Shown here piece after piece: positions 9,603 to 19,467 of a DNA stretch of 64,000 bases. This DNA comes from Marinomonas communis. Its GTDB lineage: Bacteria > Pseudomonadota > Gammaproteobacteria > Pseudomonadales > Marinomonadaceae. The notes under the pieces are model-generated. The model saw only the letters and a list, made by a program, of their open reading frames with translations, was not told the DNA's origin and did no database searches. The position numbers and the translations under genes are program-made. The DNA lies in NCBI RefSeq assembly GCF_004363305.1, contig NZ_SNZA01000002.1, forward strand, positions 1 to 64,000, read 5' to 3'. Within the stretch, counting starts at the first letter, position 1; the number at the start of each line of letters is the position of its first letter.

Positions 9603-10069
9603 GTGAATCAATGAAACACCCTATTCAACTTAAAATCCTGAACCCAAAGATCGGCACTGAATTGCCATTACCAGCTTACGCGACCGAAGGCTCGGCAGGT
9701 CTAGACCTACGTGCCTGCCTAGACGAAGCAGTGGTTCTCGAACCTGGACAAACCACTTTGTTACCAACAGGTCTAGCGATCTACATTGAAGACCCAAATT
9801 TAGCAGCGACGATTCTTCCGCGCTCAGGTTTAGGGCATAAACACGGCATCGTACTGGGTAACTTAGTTGGTCTGATCGATTCTGATTACCAAGGCGAACT
9901 AATGGTCTCTTGCTGGAACCGCGGCCAAACGACATTCACGATCGAACCGGGTGAGCGCGTTGCTCAACTTGTTCTGTTGCCTGTTGTACAAGCAGAGTTC
10001 AATATCGTTGAAGACTTCGTTGCCAGCGACCGCGGCACAGGTGGCTTCGGTTCTACCGGCACCAAGTAA
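9599..10069 (+). CDS. dut: dUTP diphosphatase (dUTPase)
   Basis: Trimeric dUTPase producing dUMP for dTMP synthesis and keeping uracil out of DNA. All five motifs are present: [40 protein letters not shown] and [10 protein letters not shown]. The length is 156 from the ATG that overlaps the coaBC stop, or 152 from the next ATG at 9611, which aligns better with E. coli Dut. A 13-bp hairpin follows the stop. Confidence 0.96.
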   Translation: MSESMKHPIQLKILNPKIGTELPLPAYATEGSAGLDLRACLDEAVVLEPGQTTLLPTGLAIYIEDPNLAATILPRSGLGHKHGIVLGNLVGLIDSDYQGELMVSCWNRGQTTFTIEPGERVAQLVLLPVVQAEFNIVEDFVASDRGTGGFGSTGTK

Positions 10070-10080
10070 TCCTTTGCACA

Positions 10081-10111
10081 TGAAATAGTTGAGTTATTCT
10101 CAACTATTTCA
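10081..10111 (+). terminator. Terminator after dut
   Basis: Perfect 13-bp stem with a 5-nt loop beginning 11 nt after the dut stop and followed by TTGCTCTTTT. Confidence 0.7.
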
Positions 10112-11290
<1,179 letters not shown>

Positions 11291-11322
11291 TTCGCCCATT
11301 TAAAGCGATAGGCCGTATTAAT

Positions 11323-11919
11323 ATGAGCACAAAAAAAAGCGATCGACGCACGGAAATATTACAGTCCTTAGCGGGCATGTTAGAAAGCAGCCCAGGGGCT
11401 CGTATTACTACTGCTGCTCTAGCAAAAGAAGTGGGGGTGTCAGAGGCAGCTCTGTATCGCCATTTCCCAAGCAAAGCGAAGATGTTTGAAGGTTTAATCG
11501 AATTTATCGAGGAAACCTTATTTACTCGCATTCATCGCATTGTGCAGGACGAAGAAGACGTCAATAAACGTTTAGAAGTGATTTTGTTCTTAGTATTGAG
11601 TTTTTCTGAGCAAAACCCAGGCATGTGTCGTCTGCTCACAGCAGATGCCTTGGCAGGAGAGACGGAGCGCTTGCGTGTTCGTATTGCGCAGCTATTTGAT
11701 CGTATTGAGACTCAGCTTCGCCAAGTATTGCGTGAAGCCGATTTGAAGCAAAACTTACGTCCAGTGATGGGCACAAATGCTTGCGCCAACTACCTGCTGG
11801 CCTTGCTGGAAGGCAAAATCCGTCAATACGTTCGTACTGAATACAAGACAAAGCCGCTACAGAATTGGCAGGAGCAATGGCAAGCCATCGCTCCAACCCT
11901 AATGGTTGGCCGCGCCTAG
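11323..11919 (+). CDS. slmA: Nucleoid occlusion factor SlmA (TetR family)
   Basis: A 198-residue TetR-fold DNA-binding protein. N-terminal helix-turn-helix ITTAALAKEVGVSEAALYRHFPSK is split here between about residues 28 and 51 and matches SlmA, which binds specific chromosomal sites and blocks FtsZ ring assembly over the nucleoid. Length equals E. coli SlmA (198). It lies between argB and convergent pyrE; slmA beside dut and pyrE is standard in gammaproteobacteria. Here argB has been inserted between dut and slmA. Confidence 0.93.
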   Translation: MSTKKSDRRTEILQSLAGMLESSPGARITTAALAKEVGVSEAALYRHFPSKAKMFEGLIEFIEETLFTRIHRIVQDEEDVNKRLEVILFLVLSFSEQNPGMCRLLTADALAGETERLRVRIAQLFDRIETQLRQVLREADLKQNLRPVMGTNACANYLLALLEGKIRQYVRTEYKTKPLQNWQEQWQAIAPTLMVGRA

Positions 11920-11930
11920 CGCGCAGCCAA
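11906..11930. terminator. Hairpin between convergent slmA and pyrE
   Basis: A 10-bp GC-rich stem with one mismatch and a 5-nt loop spans the slmA stop codon and ends a few bases before the pyrE stop. There is no U-tract, so function as a terminator is only likely from its position. Confidence 0.4.
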
Positions 11931-11937
11931 TCATTGA

Positions 11938-12585
11938 TTAAACACCGTACTGATCGCGGTATGCTTTAACCGCGGCAAGGTGTTGAGCAAACTCAGGTGA
12001 GTCCTGCTCTTCCAAGTAAGTCATGATGTCATTCAGAGACACAATGCTTACGACAGGCATACTGAAGTCACGCTCTACTTCTTGGATAGCAGATAACTCG
12101 CCACGACCGCGCTCTTGGCGGTTCAAAGCAATAAGAACACCAGCAGGTTTTGCACCCGCGGAATTGATAATATCCATCACTTCACGGATCGCAGTGCCAG
12201 CAGTGATAACGTCGTCAATGATCATGATGTTGCCTTCAAGTGGTGCGCCCACCAGGGTACCACCTTCACCATGATCTTTTGCTTCTTTGCGGTTAAACAC
12301 GTACGGTGTATCAATGTCATGATGATCATACAATGCAACCGCAGTGGTCGTCGCCAAAGGAATACCTTTGTAAGCAGGGCCAAATAAGACGTCGAACGAG
12401 ACGCCTGCTTCGACTAATGCCGCAGCATAAAAGCGGCCAAGTTTTGCTAATGCTTGACCTGAACTAAACAGGCCAGCGTTAAAGAAATACGGGCTTACAC
12501 GCCCAGATTTAAGTGTGAACTCGCCAAAACGCAATACTTTTTGCTCTATGGCGAATTCAATAAATTCTCTCTGGTAAGGTTTCAT
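11938..12585 (-). CDS. pyrE: Orotate phosphoribosyltransferase
   Basis: Converts orotate and PRPP to orotidine 5'-phosphate in pyrimidine synthesis. The type I PRTase motif [16 protein letters not shown] (about 119-134) binds PRPP, and [11 protein letters not shown] and [12 protein letters not shown] contain the phosphate and catalytic loop residues. Length 215 is normal (E. coli 213). It is divergent from crc, 118 bp apart, the arrangement known from Pseudomonas. Confidence 0.97.
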   Translation of the reverse strand: MKPYQREFIEFAIEQKVLRFGEFTLKSGRVSPYFFNAGLFSSGQALAKLGRFYAAALVEAGVSFDVLFGPAYKGIPLATTTAVALYDHHDIDTPYVFNRKEAKDHGEGGTLVGAPLEGNIMIIDDVITAGTAIREVMDIINSAGAKPAGVLIALNRQERGRGELSAIQEVERDFSMPVVSIVSLNDIMTYLEEQDSPEFAQHLAAVKAYRDQYGV

Positions 12586-12703
12586 GCCGACTCCAAGGGG
12601 GATAAAAAATTACAAACAAATTGCCTCTTGTCAGCAAAGTATGCTTTCCTGACAACCAATGGGCGCTAATATAACACACGGCTAGGAATTGTAGGGACCA
12701 GAA

Positions 12704-13480
12704 ATGAAGGTCATCAGCCTTAATGTAAACGGTATAAAACAAGCAGCGGAGCGCGGCTTCTTTGAGTGGATGGTGCGCCAAAACCCCGACGTAGTATGTT
12801 TACAAGACATACAAGCGGATGAGCGCAGCCTGAACGACAGCGTATTTTTTCCACCAGAGTTTAACGCGTACTTCTTTGACTCACTTGATAACCCTGATGA
12901 AGCGGGTGTTGCTATTTATAGTAAAGCAATGCCTAAAGCCATTATGACAGGCATGGGGTTTCCTGAGTGCGACTTCGAAGGTCGCTTTATCCAAGCAGAC
13001 TTTGACAAGGTCAGCATCGGCTCCTTCTTAACTCCTCATGGCTCTAACCATGAAGAAGCACTCCAAGAGCATAAGTACCGCTTTATGGAAGGTTTCAAGA
13101 ACCATTTAATTAAAACACGTCGCAAACGTCGTGAGTTTATATTCTGTGGTACAACCAATGTGGCACGATCACCGATTGATGTCAGCAGCTGGTTCGTTAA
13201 TCAGCGCAATTCTGGTTTCTTACCTGAAGAGCGTAAATGGATAAACGAGATCTTTAACGATCATGAGTACATTGACGCGTTCCGCCAAGTGAATAAACAA
13301 GATAAGCAATATACCTGGTGGCCAGATTACGAGCGCGCCTGGAAACTAGATGAAGGTGGCCGTTTGGACTACCAAATTGCAACGCCTGGTTTAAAGCATG
13401 TCATTCAAGGCGGCAGTGTCTATAAAGGACAACGTTTCTCTGACCATGCTCCGATCATTATGGAATACGACTTAGACTAG
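12704..13480 (+). CDS. crc: Catabolite repression control protein Crc (ExoIII fold, catalytic residues lost)
   Basis: A 258-residue protein with the exonuclease III/APE1 fold. It is much closer to Crc than to a nuclease: CLQDIQADE, AGVAIYSKAMPKAIMTG and the long QADFDKVSI and RRKRREF stretches are Crc-like. The metal ligand Glu of LQE is Asp35, and the catalytic Asp of the GDxN motif is Thr150 (CGTTN), so nuclease activity is unlikely. SDHAP at the end is kept. In Pseudomonas, Crc stabilises Hfq on A-rich translation starts of catabolic genes, and crc also lies beside pyrE. An unusual DNA repair enzyme is the alternative. Confidence 0.85.
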   Translation: MKVISLNVNGIKQAAERGFFEWMVRQNPDVVCLQDIQADERSLNDSVFFPPEFNAYFFDSLDNPDEAGVAIYSKAMPKAIMTGMGFPECDFEGRFIQADFDKVSIGSFLTPHGSNHEEALQEHKYRFMEGFKNHLIKTRRKRREFIFCGTTNVARSPIDVSSWFVNQRNSGFLPEERKWINEIFNDHEYIDAFRQVNKQDKQYTWWPDYERAWKLDEGGRLDYQIATPGLKHVIQGGSVYKGQRFSDHAPIIMEYDLD

Positions 13481-13503
13481 GTCGCCGCAGACACACCTAA
13501 TAG

Positions 13504-13539
13504 AAAAAGCCCTTGCGATGATCTTCGCAAGGGCTTTTT
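13504..13539. terminator. Bidirectional terminator between crc and the epimerase-like gene
   Basis: Perfect 15-bp stem starting with five A and ending with five T around a 6-nt loop; it works for both convergent genes. Confidence 0.9.
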
Positions 13540-13569
13540 GATATTTGGCAAAGGCACTAAAGAATGACG

Positions 13570-14490
13570 CTACGACTCGTCACTTAGCGGTTCAACTCGA
13601 ACGGTGACTCGCAGTTGATGCATTTCACCGGCGGCAATCTTGTATGCATTCTCCAAAGCATTCGCAGTCTCAACACAGACAAACTGACGATAGTCTTCAT
13701 CTTCCATGTCCGTGCGAAGTTTTGCTAACGCTTCACCTGGGTTCCACAACACCGTTGATTGGGCACCTTCAGAGCTAATCACAAGCTTTCTCTGCAATGC
13801 AGGGTCTTCCAGCACTGTCTCTTGCGGTGCATCCAGATAAACGCGGTCTAGCTCCTCACAAGGCGAAACAGCCCCTACTTGTTGCTTTTTCTGCCCATCG
13901 TCAAACTTATCAACATACTGAACACCGTCTAAACCTTGTACTTGTGCGGTCTTATTATCACCAACACGGAAGTAGGTATGCAGTGCTTCAGAAATCGGCA
14001 TCGTTTTATCCGATAAATTTGCCGCTGAAAAGTTGACACTAAATCCTTCGCCTAAACGAAACACCTGTCGCAATTCAAAAGCGTGAGGCCACATCTCTTC
14101 TATGAGCGGATGATCCTCAGATGCCAAGCGGATCACAATTTTCGCGTCGCCGTTCTTAAATCGGCCGACTTCAACCAACTGCCAACGAAAGTATCGTGCC
14201 AAGCCATGTGCAGGCAGATCATCGTCTTCAGTATTAGCACCAAACCACGGCCAACAAACTGGGACACCAAAATGACGACGCCCGAAGCGGGTTAATGCAC
14301 CTTCGTTTTCCGATTGAAACAACACATCTTGCTGCCCCATCGGAATAAAACTGACCAAATGACCACCCCACAATGCGATGCGGGCACTAAAGCTAGGCTG
14401 ATCGATGATGATCTCATCGCATTCTCTAAGGCTATTAGGACGGATTTCGCCACCTAATTCCTCTAGCTCTCGCATTAGCTGAGCATCCAT
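13570..14490 (-). CDS. Aldose 1-epimerase family protein, D-hexose-6-phosphate mutarotase type
   Basis: A 306-residue cytoplasmic protein of the galactose mutarotase-like superfamily, YeaD/COG0676 branch. Visible marks are GVPVCWPWFG, the HGLARYFRW segment with a catalytic-type His, EALHTYFRVGD, and the C-terminal VLWNPGEA and YRQFVCVETAN containing the conserved Glu. Family members interconvert the anomers of glucose 6-phosphate-like sugars. It stands alone, convergent to crc across a shared terminator. Confidence 0.87.
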   Translation of the reverse strand: MDAQLMRELEELGGEIRPNSLRECDEIIIDQPSFSARIALWGGHLVSFIPMGQQDVLFQSENEGALTRFGRRHFGVPVCWPWFGANTEDDDLPAHGLARYFRWQLVEVGRFKNGDAKIVIRLASEDHPLIEEMWPHAFELRQVFRLGEGFSVNFSAANLSDKTMPISEALHTYFRVGDNKTAQVQGLDGVQYVDKFDDGQKKQQVGAVSPCEELDRVYLDAPQETVLEDPALQRKLVISSEGAQSTVLWNPGEALAKLRTDMEDEDYRQFVCVETANALENAYKIAAGEMHQLRVTVRVEPLSDES

Positions 14491-14742
14491 TTATCGCTCC
14501 AAATTCTCTACTTCGATTTGCCCATATTAGACCTTCACACTCTGATTACAATAGTTTGACGTAATGCTGAACATTCAAATCACAAAATCGAGCGGGATTT
14601 TCAAATAGTACTTACTTATTGGTCAACTTTACGCTATAACGCAAACTCAATTTATAAGGAATACAGCTGCGCAAAATCGCTGGTGTAGACTATCCTTGTC
14701 CCAATACGTTTTTCTCCCATGTATTAATGAGAATACTGCACT

Positions 14743-16134
14743 ATGAGTGAGTTTTTTGACCAAAAGTCAGTTATTGGCAATGCCGAATGGTGTGCTTTTC
14801 CTTCGCTAAACATTCCTGCTATCAAAGCTCGAGTGGACTCTGGAGCGAAGACCTCATCACTTCACGCTGTGAACATCCAGCCATTTCAAAGAGCTGGACA
14901 ACAATGGGTCACCTTCGAAGTGCACCCTATCCAAGACAGCCGTAAAGTGGTGGTTTATTGTGAAGCAGAAGTCATTGATCAACGTGTCATTAAAAGCTCG
15001 AGTGGCGATCGTGAAAAACGCTATGTGATCTGCGTTCCCTTACAACTTGGCGAGCGTACATGGGATGTTGAGCTTACGCTAACAGATCGTGACAGCATGG
15101 GCTTTAGAATGCTTCTAGGCCGAGAAGCCATGAATGGTCGCCTGATCGTCGACCCTCAAGTTAGCTGTATTTTTGGGGACCGACCACAAGAAACTCTAGC
15201 CAAATTATACGAAGCACCTGAAATTCGTGAAGGTGGCTTGCGTATTGGCGTTTTGGCCAGCAACCCTGACCTATACAGCAACCGTCGCATCATTGAAGCT
15301 GGTGAAGCGATGGGCCATGAAATGCAGTTTTTGAATGTCCGTCACTGCTACATGAAACTGGATGCCACAACGCCTGAGATTCACTATCGTGGTGGCCGTA
15401 TCCTAAACGACTTAGATGCTGTGATCCCTCGGATTCGCCCGAGCATGACATTTTACGCTTGTACGCTGCTGCGCCAATTTGAATCCCTAGGCATTTTCTG
15501 TCTAAACGACTCAACGGCCATTGCACAATCACGAGACAAACTGCGATCACTACAGCTATTACTTGAACATGGACTTGCGATTCCAACAACGGGCTTTGCT
15601 AACTCACCATTAGACACAACAGATTTGATTAACATGGTTGGCGGCGCACCACTGATCGTGAAGCTACTAGAAGGCACACAAGGAAAAGGCGTTGTACTTG
15701 CTGAAACTAAAAAAGCGGCTGAGTCCGTCATCAACGCTTTTAAGAGCTTGAATGCCAATATCCTAGTGCAGGAGTTCATCAAAGAAGCCAGTGGCAAGGA
15801 TCTGCGTTGCTTCGTCATTGATGGCAAAGTGGTTGCTTCCATTCAACGAGTAGCCGCTCCGGGTGAGTTCCGCGCTAACATCCACCAAGGTGGTCGCGCT
15901 GAACTGGTAAAAATCACTGCGGAAGAGAAACGTATCGCTATCAAAGCCGCCAAGGCGATGAACCTAAAAGTCGCTGGGGTAGACCTAATTCGTTCTAACA
16001 ACGGCCCGCTATTGCTTGAGGTAAACTCATCCCCAGGGCTACAAGGTATCGAAACGGCTACCAATGAAGACATCGCTTCAATGATGATTGCCGCAATCGA
16101 GAAGCGCGTTTTAAATAAGTCACGTAGCGCATAA
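14743..16134 (+). CDS. RimB-RimK fusion: retropepsin-like protease domain plus ATP-grasp glutamate ligase
   Basis: 463 residues in two parts. Residues 1-150 match the RimB/PF05618 retropepsin-like family, with [14 protein letters not shown] carrying the single catalytic-type Asp (D32) and LLGREAM. Residues about 166-463 are a full Rim[52 protein letters not shown] and [10 protein letters not shown], the ATP-grasp metal site. RimK adds glutamates to the C-terminus of ribosomal protein S6; RimB is reported in Pseudomonas to trim them. Both activities on one chain is the notable point. Its S6 target is inferred. It is monocistronic with a strong terminator. Confidence 0.88.
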   Translation: MSEFFDQKSVIGNAEWCAFPSLNIPAIKARVDSGAKTSSLHAVNIQPFQRAGQQWVTFEVHPIQDSRKVVVYCEAEVIDQRVIKSSSGDREKRYVICVPLQLGERTWDVELTLTDRDSMGFRMLLGREAMNGRLIVDPQVSCIFGDRPQETLAKLYEAPEIREGGLRIGVLASNPDLYSNRRIIEAGEAMGHEMQFLNVRHCYMKLDATTPEIHYRGGRILNDLDAVIPRIRPSMTFYACTLLRQFESLGIFCLNDSTAIAQSRDKLRSLQLLLEHGLAIPTTGFANSPLDTTDLINMVGGAPLIVKLLEGTQGKGVVLAETKKAAESVINAFKSLNANILVQEFIKEASGKDLRCFVIDGKVVASIQRVAAPGEFRANIHQGGRAELVKITAEEKRIAIKAAKAMNLKVAGVDLIRSNNGPLLLEVNSSPGLQGIETATNEDIASMMIAAIEKRVLNKSRSA

Positions 16135-16139
16135 TAAAA

Positions 16140-16169
16140 AAAGCTCTGCTGTTCTCACAGCAGAGCTTT
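16140..16169. terminator. Bidirectional terminator after the RimB-RimK gene
   Basis: Perfect 13-bp stem, 4-nt loop, flanked by A-run and T-rich sequence, between two convergent genes. Confidence 0.88.
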
Positions 16170-16198
16170 ATCTTTTTAGCAGATCAACTTGCCTTACA

Positions 16199-17155
16199 TT
16201 ACTCCGCAATCACCGTGCGATTTCGGCCACCCTCTTTAGCTTGATATAAGGCTTTATCAGCACTCTCAACCCATTCACCAATAGATGAATGCTGTTTTCC
16301 AAGCTCGCAACACCCCAAACTAACCGTAATATTTAGATCGCCTTTATTTGTCTTAAAGGTATTCTCTTCGACTTGTTTACGAATCTTCTCGCAGTATGTA
16401 AAGGCACCTTCTTTATTGGTATTTAAAAGAAGTACGCAAAACTCTTCACCGCCATAGCGGCCTACAAAATCTCCACGGCGAGAGCCGCCTGATAAGATTT
16501 TTGCCATATCCTGTAGCACGACATCGCCTGCTGGGTGGCCATAGTTATCATTCACTTTCTTAAAGTGGTCTATGTCCGCAATCACCAAGGTGTGCGGACC
16601 ACTGTTGCCAACAGCATAAGCATCGAATGTTAGTTTAATGGCTTTGTCCAAACTCGAGCGATTGTTAAGCTCTGTCAGGCCATCCGTCTTACTCATCTGA
16701 TCAAGCTTACGATTCGCAGCCGACAGCGCTGCTTTGTTCACCGCCACATCAGTCACGTCATAAACCACCAAGCACAAATGATCTACTGTGCCATTAGCGT
16801 TATTAATCGGACGAATTACCACATTCTGAAACATAGACTCAGAAATACTGGTTACGGAACGGTAAGACTTAAATGGAAACAAGTATGGACGCTGCTCCCA
16901 AGATACGTAGATAGGTGTGCGAAGCGCCAGAACTGTGTCGAGTTTCTGCTGCAGCCAAGAGGCATTAATACTCGGAAAGATATCGAATAGTGAGCGATTA
17001 CGCGCATTAGTAGAGCTAACCCCCGAATGGTTTTCCATAAAACCATTCCACAGCTCCACTTCGTAATTTTTATTAATCACCACTAGGCCTACATCGATAT
17101 GTTGCAACATATCAAACAGCCAATGCAGTTCTGTCATGTCAGTTTGCTGTGACAT
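16199..17155 (-). CDS. PAS-GGDEF diguanylate cyclase
   Basis: 318 residues from the ATG at 17155, which lies one base after the stop of the upstream gene and has GAGGA upstream; two in-frame ATGs lie 3 and 5 codons earlier. Residues about 8-135 look like a PAS sensor (HIDVGLVVINKNYEVELWN). The GGDEF domain has DGLTELNNR, DIDHFKKVND and an intact active site GGEEF at 235-239. An inhibitory I-site RRGD is at 226-229. It should make c-di-GMP with product inhibition. It is coupled to the REC-CheX gene, suggesting one signalling unit. Confidence 0.93.
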   Translation of the reverse strand: MSQQTDMTELHWLFDMLQHIDVGLVVINKNYEVELWNGFMENHSGVSSTNARNRSLFDIFPSINASWLQQKLDTVLALRTPIYVSWEQRPYLFPFKSYRSVTSISESMFQNVVIRPINNANGTVDHLCLVVYDVTDVAVNKAALSAANRKLDQMSKTDGLTELNNRSSLDKAIKLTFDAYAVGNSGPHTLVIADIDHFKKVNDNYGHPAGDVVLQDMAKILSGGSRRGDFVGRYGGEEFCVLLLNTNKEGAFTYCEKIRKQVEENTFKTNKGDLNITVSLGCCELGKQHSSIGEWVESADKALYQAKEGGRNRTVIAE

Positions 17156-17156
17156 C

Positions 17157-18167
17157 TCACTCATCCTCAACCAAATAAGACAGAAGATTCTCTAACACGG
17201 GCAGCGAATCCTCCGTAAACAACAACATCAAATCACAGCTGATTTTATAGTTATCCACCTCGTAAACAATTTCGACTGCCAAGGTGCGTTTCCATTGCGC
17301 TCGCTTCACATTGATCAGGTCAGCCACTTTAATATGCTGCCCTAGTACCACGGGATGACTGTAGCTAAAATCGATATTTAGCTGATCACCTAACGCTTTG
17401 ATAAAAGGACCAATCAAAACGGACGAGATATCCATTTGCAATTCGACTTCAAGCGCTCGGTCAATATCTTCCGAGACGTTGAGCAACTTCGCCATATCTG
17501 GAAAGCTTGAATCAGAGAAAATCAGCAATGCTTCCATCGCAATGCCTGCACCGACAAACCCCTGCGTGACAGCTGAACAGCGTTCCGTGTTCATCGAGCT
17601 ATATGACAGCGCCATCTGTAGCTCACTCACCTCAAGGATATTCACCTTGGGGACAGGCAGTTTTACAAACACATTAAGCATATCCGCCAAAACACTGGCT
17701 GCACGCCCCATAGCAACGTTGGAAACTTCCTGTAGGCATTGATTTAAGCTGAAATCATCAGCCGCACTACCTGATACCACTAAACCCGATGCTGCTCCAG
17801 AACCGAAAAGCCCGTGTTGCTCTATGGCTTTTTGCAACACATCTTGGCTGACTGGCTTTTTCAGGAAATCTATCGCGCCAAGTGCTGTGACTTTTTGCAC
17901 CGCTTGAGCTTGTACATCCCCTAACACCACTAGTACCTTCGGTGCATTGGCCACCCCTTGAAGGGCTTCAAGTGTTTGATAGCCATCTAACACGGGCATA
18001 TTTAAGTCAAGGAAGAGGATATCTGTTGGATTTTGCTTGATATGATCAAGCGCTTCCTGACCATTCGCAGCAAAAGCCACCTCTGCATCCCATTCTTTAG
18101 GAAGCACACGAGAGAGTTGCTTACGGGCAATACCTGAGTCATCACAAATGAGTATTTTTTTGCTCAT
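17157..18167 (-). CDS. Response regulator receiver with CheX/CheC-like domain
   Basis: 336 residues from MSKKILICDD (start 18167; the longer frame adds six residues). Residues 1-115 are a CheY-like receiver with the acidic pair D9-D10, phosphoacceptor D54 (FLDLNMP) and K at KKPVS. Residues about 140-336 resemble the CheC/CheX/FliY phosphatase fold (EVSNVAMGRAASVLADML, then ELQMDISSVLIGPFI with a second related half). This suggests a receiver coupled to a phospho-receiver phosphatase or a c-di-GMP circuit. It is coupled to the downstream diguanylate cyclase. Partner kinase unknown; the hybrid kinase upstream is a candidate. Confidence 0.82.
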   Translation of the reverse strand: MSKKILICDDSGIARKQLSRVLPKEWDAEVAFAANGQEALDHIKQNPTDILFLDLNMPVLDGYQTLEALQGVANAPKVLVVLGDVQAQAVQKVTALGAIDFLKKPVSQDVLQKAIEQHGLFGSGAASGLVVSGSAADDFSLNQCLQEVSNVAMGRAASVLADMLNVFVKLPVPKVNILEVSELQMALSYSSMNTERCSAVTQGFVGAGIAMEALLIFSDSSFPDMAKLLNVSEDIDRALEVELQMDISSVLIGPFIKALGDQLNIDFSYSHPVVLGQHIKVADLINVKRAQWKRTLAVEIVYEVDNYKISCDLMLLFTEDSLPVLENLLSYLVEDE

Positions 18168-18282
18168 GAAAAATAAAACCACCAAACAGGGTGAGCATAC
18201 AATCGCTCAATTTTTCTACAAGTTCGCACAAGTGTAGCGCTTTAGGACACCGATTTATAGCCCAAGTTGTTGACTTCACTAA

Positions 18283-19467
18283 CTAAGTAAATGATAACAG
18301 AGCCTGAACTACTAAGTGTTCAGAATACTGGTGCGGCTTTATCCCGATCAAAGGTGTTTTCACCACACCGACTCCCCACTTAGTTAAGCGCTCTAGGTCA
18401 ATTTCGCCATAATCATAATGCTCATCGATAAGCAGCCAATTTAATACAGGCTCAGTTGCATTACGCTCGGCGTCGCCCAACAGAAGTGTTAAAAGGTATT
18501 CCACCCGATCCATCAAACTCCAACCAAGCTGCTCAGGGTCGACACCCAGATTTGGTAAATAGATCTTGGGGTTAGGGTTATTCAAAATGGCATGACTCAC
18601 ACCGTCTACCAACAAATTTGCGACCAGACTGGTGAAAAAACTACCCGGAGGAAAACAGATTAGGTCAGCTTGTTCAATCAGTTGTTTACGGTCTTCGGGC
18701 AGTGTTGCGGACACAGGCAGGCGTTCATCTAGGCCTTGATTTAGCCAAATCTCTTTTATCGGTTGAGCAAGTGGCACAGTCTCTTTCCCTGTAATCTGAT
18801 GCTGCCCCAAGACCACTTCATTTGACTCAAGACGCGCACCCAAATGGTGAGTTTCATCGACAATTGTTGTGACCTGCCCCAATGTTTTAACCAGTCTAGA
18901 AAACAAGAAGATAATGGGATCTAACAGCTGCCCATGCCCCAAGTAGCCACCAGCAATAATCAAGTTCCCAACACTTGCTCCCCTAAGGTCAAAGTCTTTG
19001 GGCAACTCACTACAAAGCCGAATTAATTGGGTGGTGATTAACGTTTTCATAGGAGCAAGAATCGGCTGCATTAACGGGTGCTCGCCAACAGATAGCGCCG
19101 CTAACTCTTGCTCAAGCTCAAGCTCAGCGACTGTGGCATCAAACGGCAAGCGGTAGCTGAAAAGCTCAAATACATCCGGTTGCCCTAAGACCGTCTCGTC
19201 TGCCAAAGCCATCATGCGACTTCTCAAGTCCCCTACTGCGGGAATATTAAATGCTTGGCGCAACTTGGCTGAGCTGCCCCCTGAGTCAAAAGGTGTCACC
19301 AAATGAATAGAGTGGTGGGTGTATGCCTTCAGCACCCGCGCTATTTTGTTTAACGCTGACCCACCACTAAAAAACAACACTGATGGCGCCAGTTCAGGAA
19401 GGTTTTGATAACGATGTACTCTGACTGAATCCGGCACGACTAGGCGACGGGATACCTTAGCGGTCAT
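18283..19467 (-). CDS. CofD/YvcK-like protein
   Basis: 394 residues. The N-terminus has VLFFSGGSALNKIARVL and TPFDSGGSSAKLRQ followed by VGDLRSRMMALAD. This is the pattern of the CofD/YvcK fold (phosphate-loop GG and DDGGSSG-type motif), used by 2-phospho-lactate transferase and by YvcK, a UDP-sugar-binding regulator of cell wall metabolism. Neither function can be assigned; the first glycine-rich loop is FSGGSAL, not GGGTG. It overlaps the hybrid kinase gene by 11 bp, with AGGGG 7 nt before its ATG. Enzymes of this fold also occur with ATP-grasp proteins in some cassettes. Confidence 0.75.
   Translation of the reverse strand: MTAKVSRRLVVPDSVRVHRYQNLPELAPSVLFFSGGSALNKIARVLKAYTHHSIHLVTPFDSGGSSAKLRQAFNIPAVGDLRSRMMALADETVLGQPDVFELFSYRLPFDATVAELELEQELAALSVGEHPLMQPILAPMKTLITTQLIRLCSELPKDFDLRGASVGNLIIAGGYLGHGQLLDPIIFLFSRLVKTLGQVTTIVDETHHLGARLESNEVVLGQHQITGKETVPLAQPIKEIWLNQGLDERLPVSATLPEDRKQLIEQADLICFPPGSFFTSLVANLLVDGVSHAILNNPNPKIYLPNLGVDPEQLGWSLMDRVEYLLTLLLGDAERNATEPVLNWLLIDEHYDYGEIDLERLTKWGVGVVKTPLIGIKPHQYSEHLVVQALLSFT

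Noticed and set aside
12704..13480. Annotating this gene as active exonuclease III.
   Set aside because: The catalytic Asp and a metal Glu are replaced, several stretches are Crc-like and pyrE is the neighbour.
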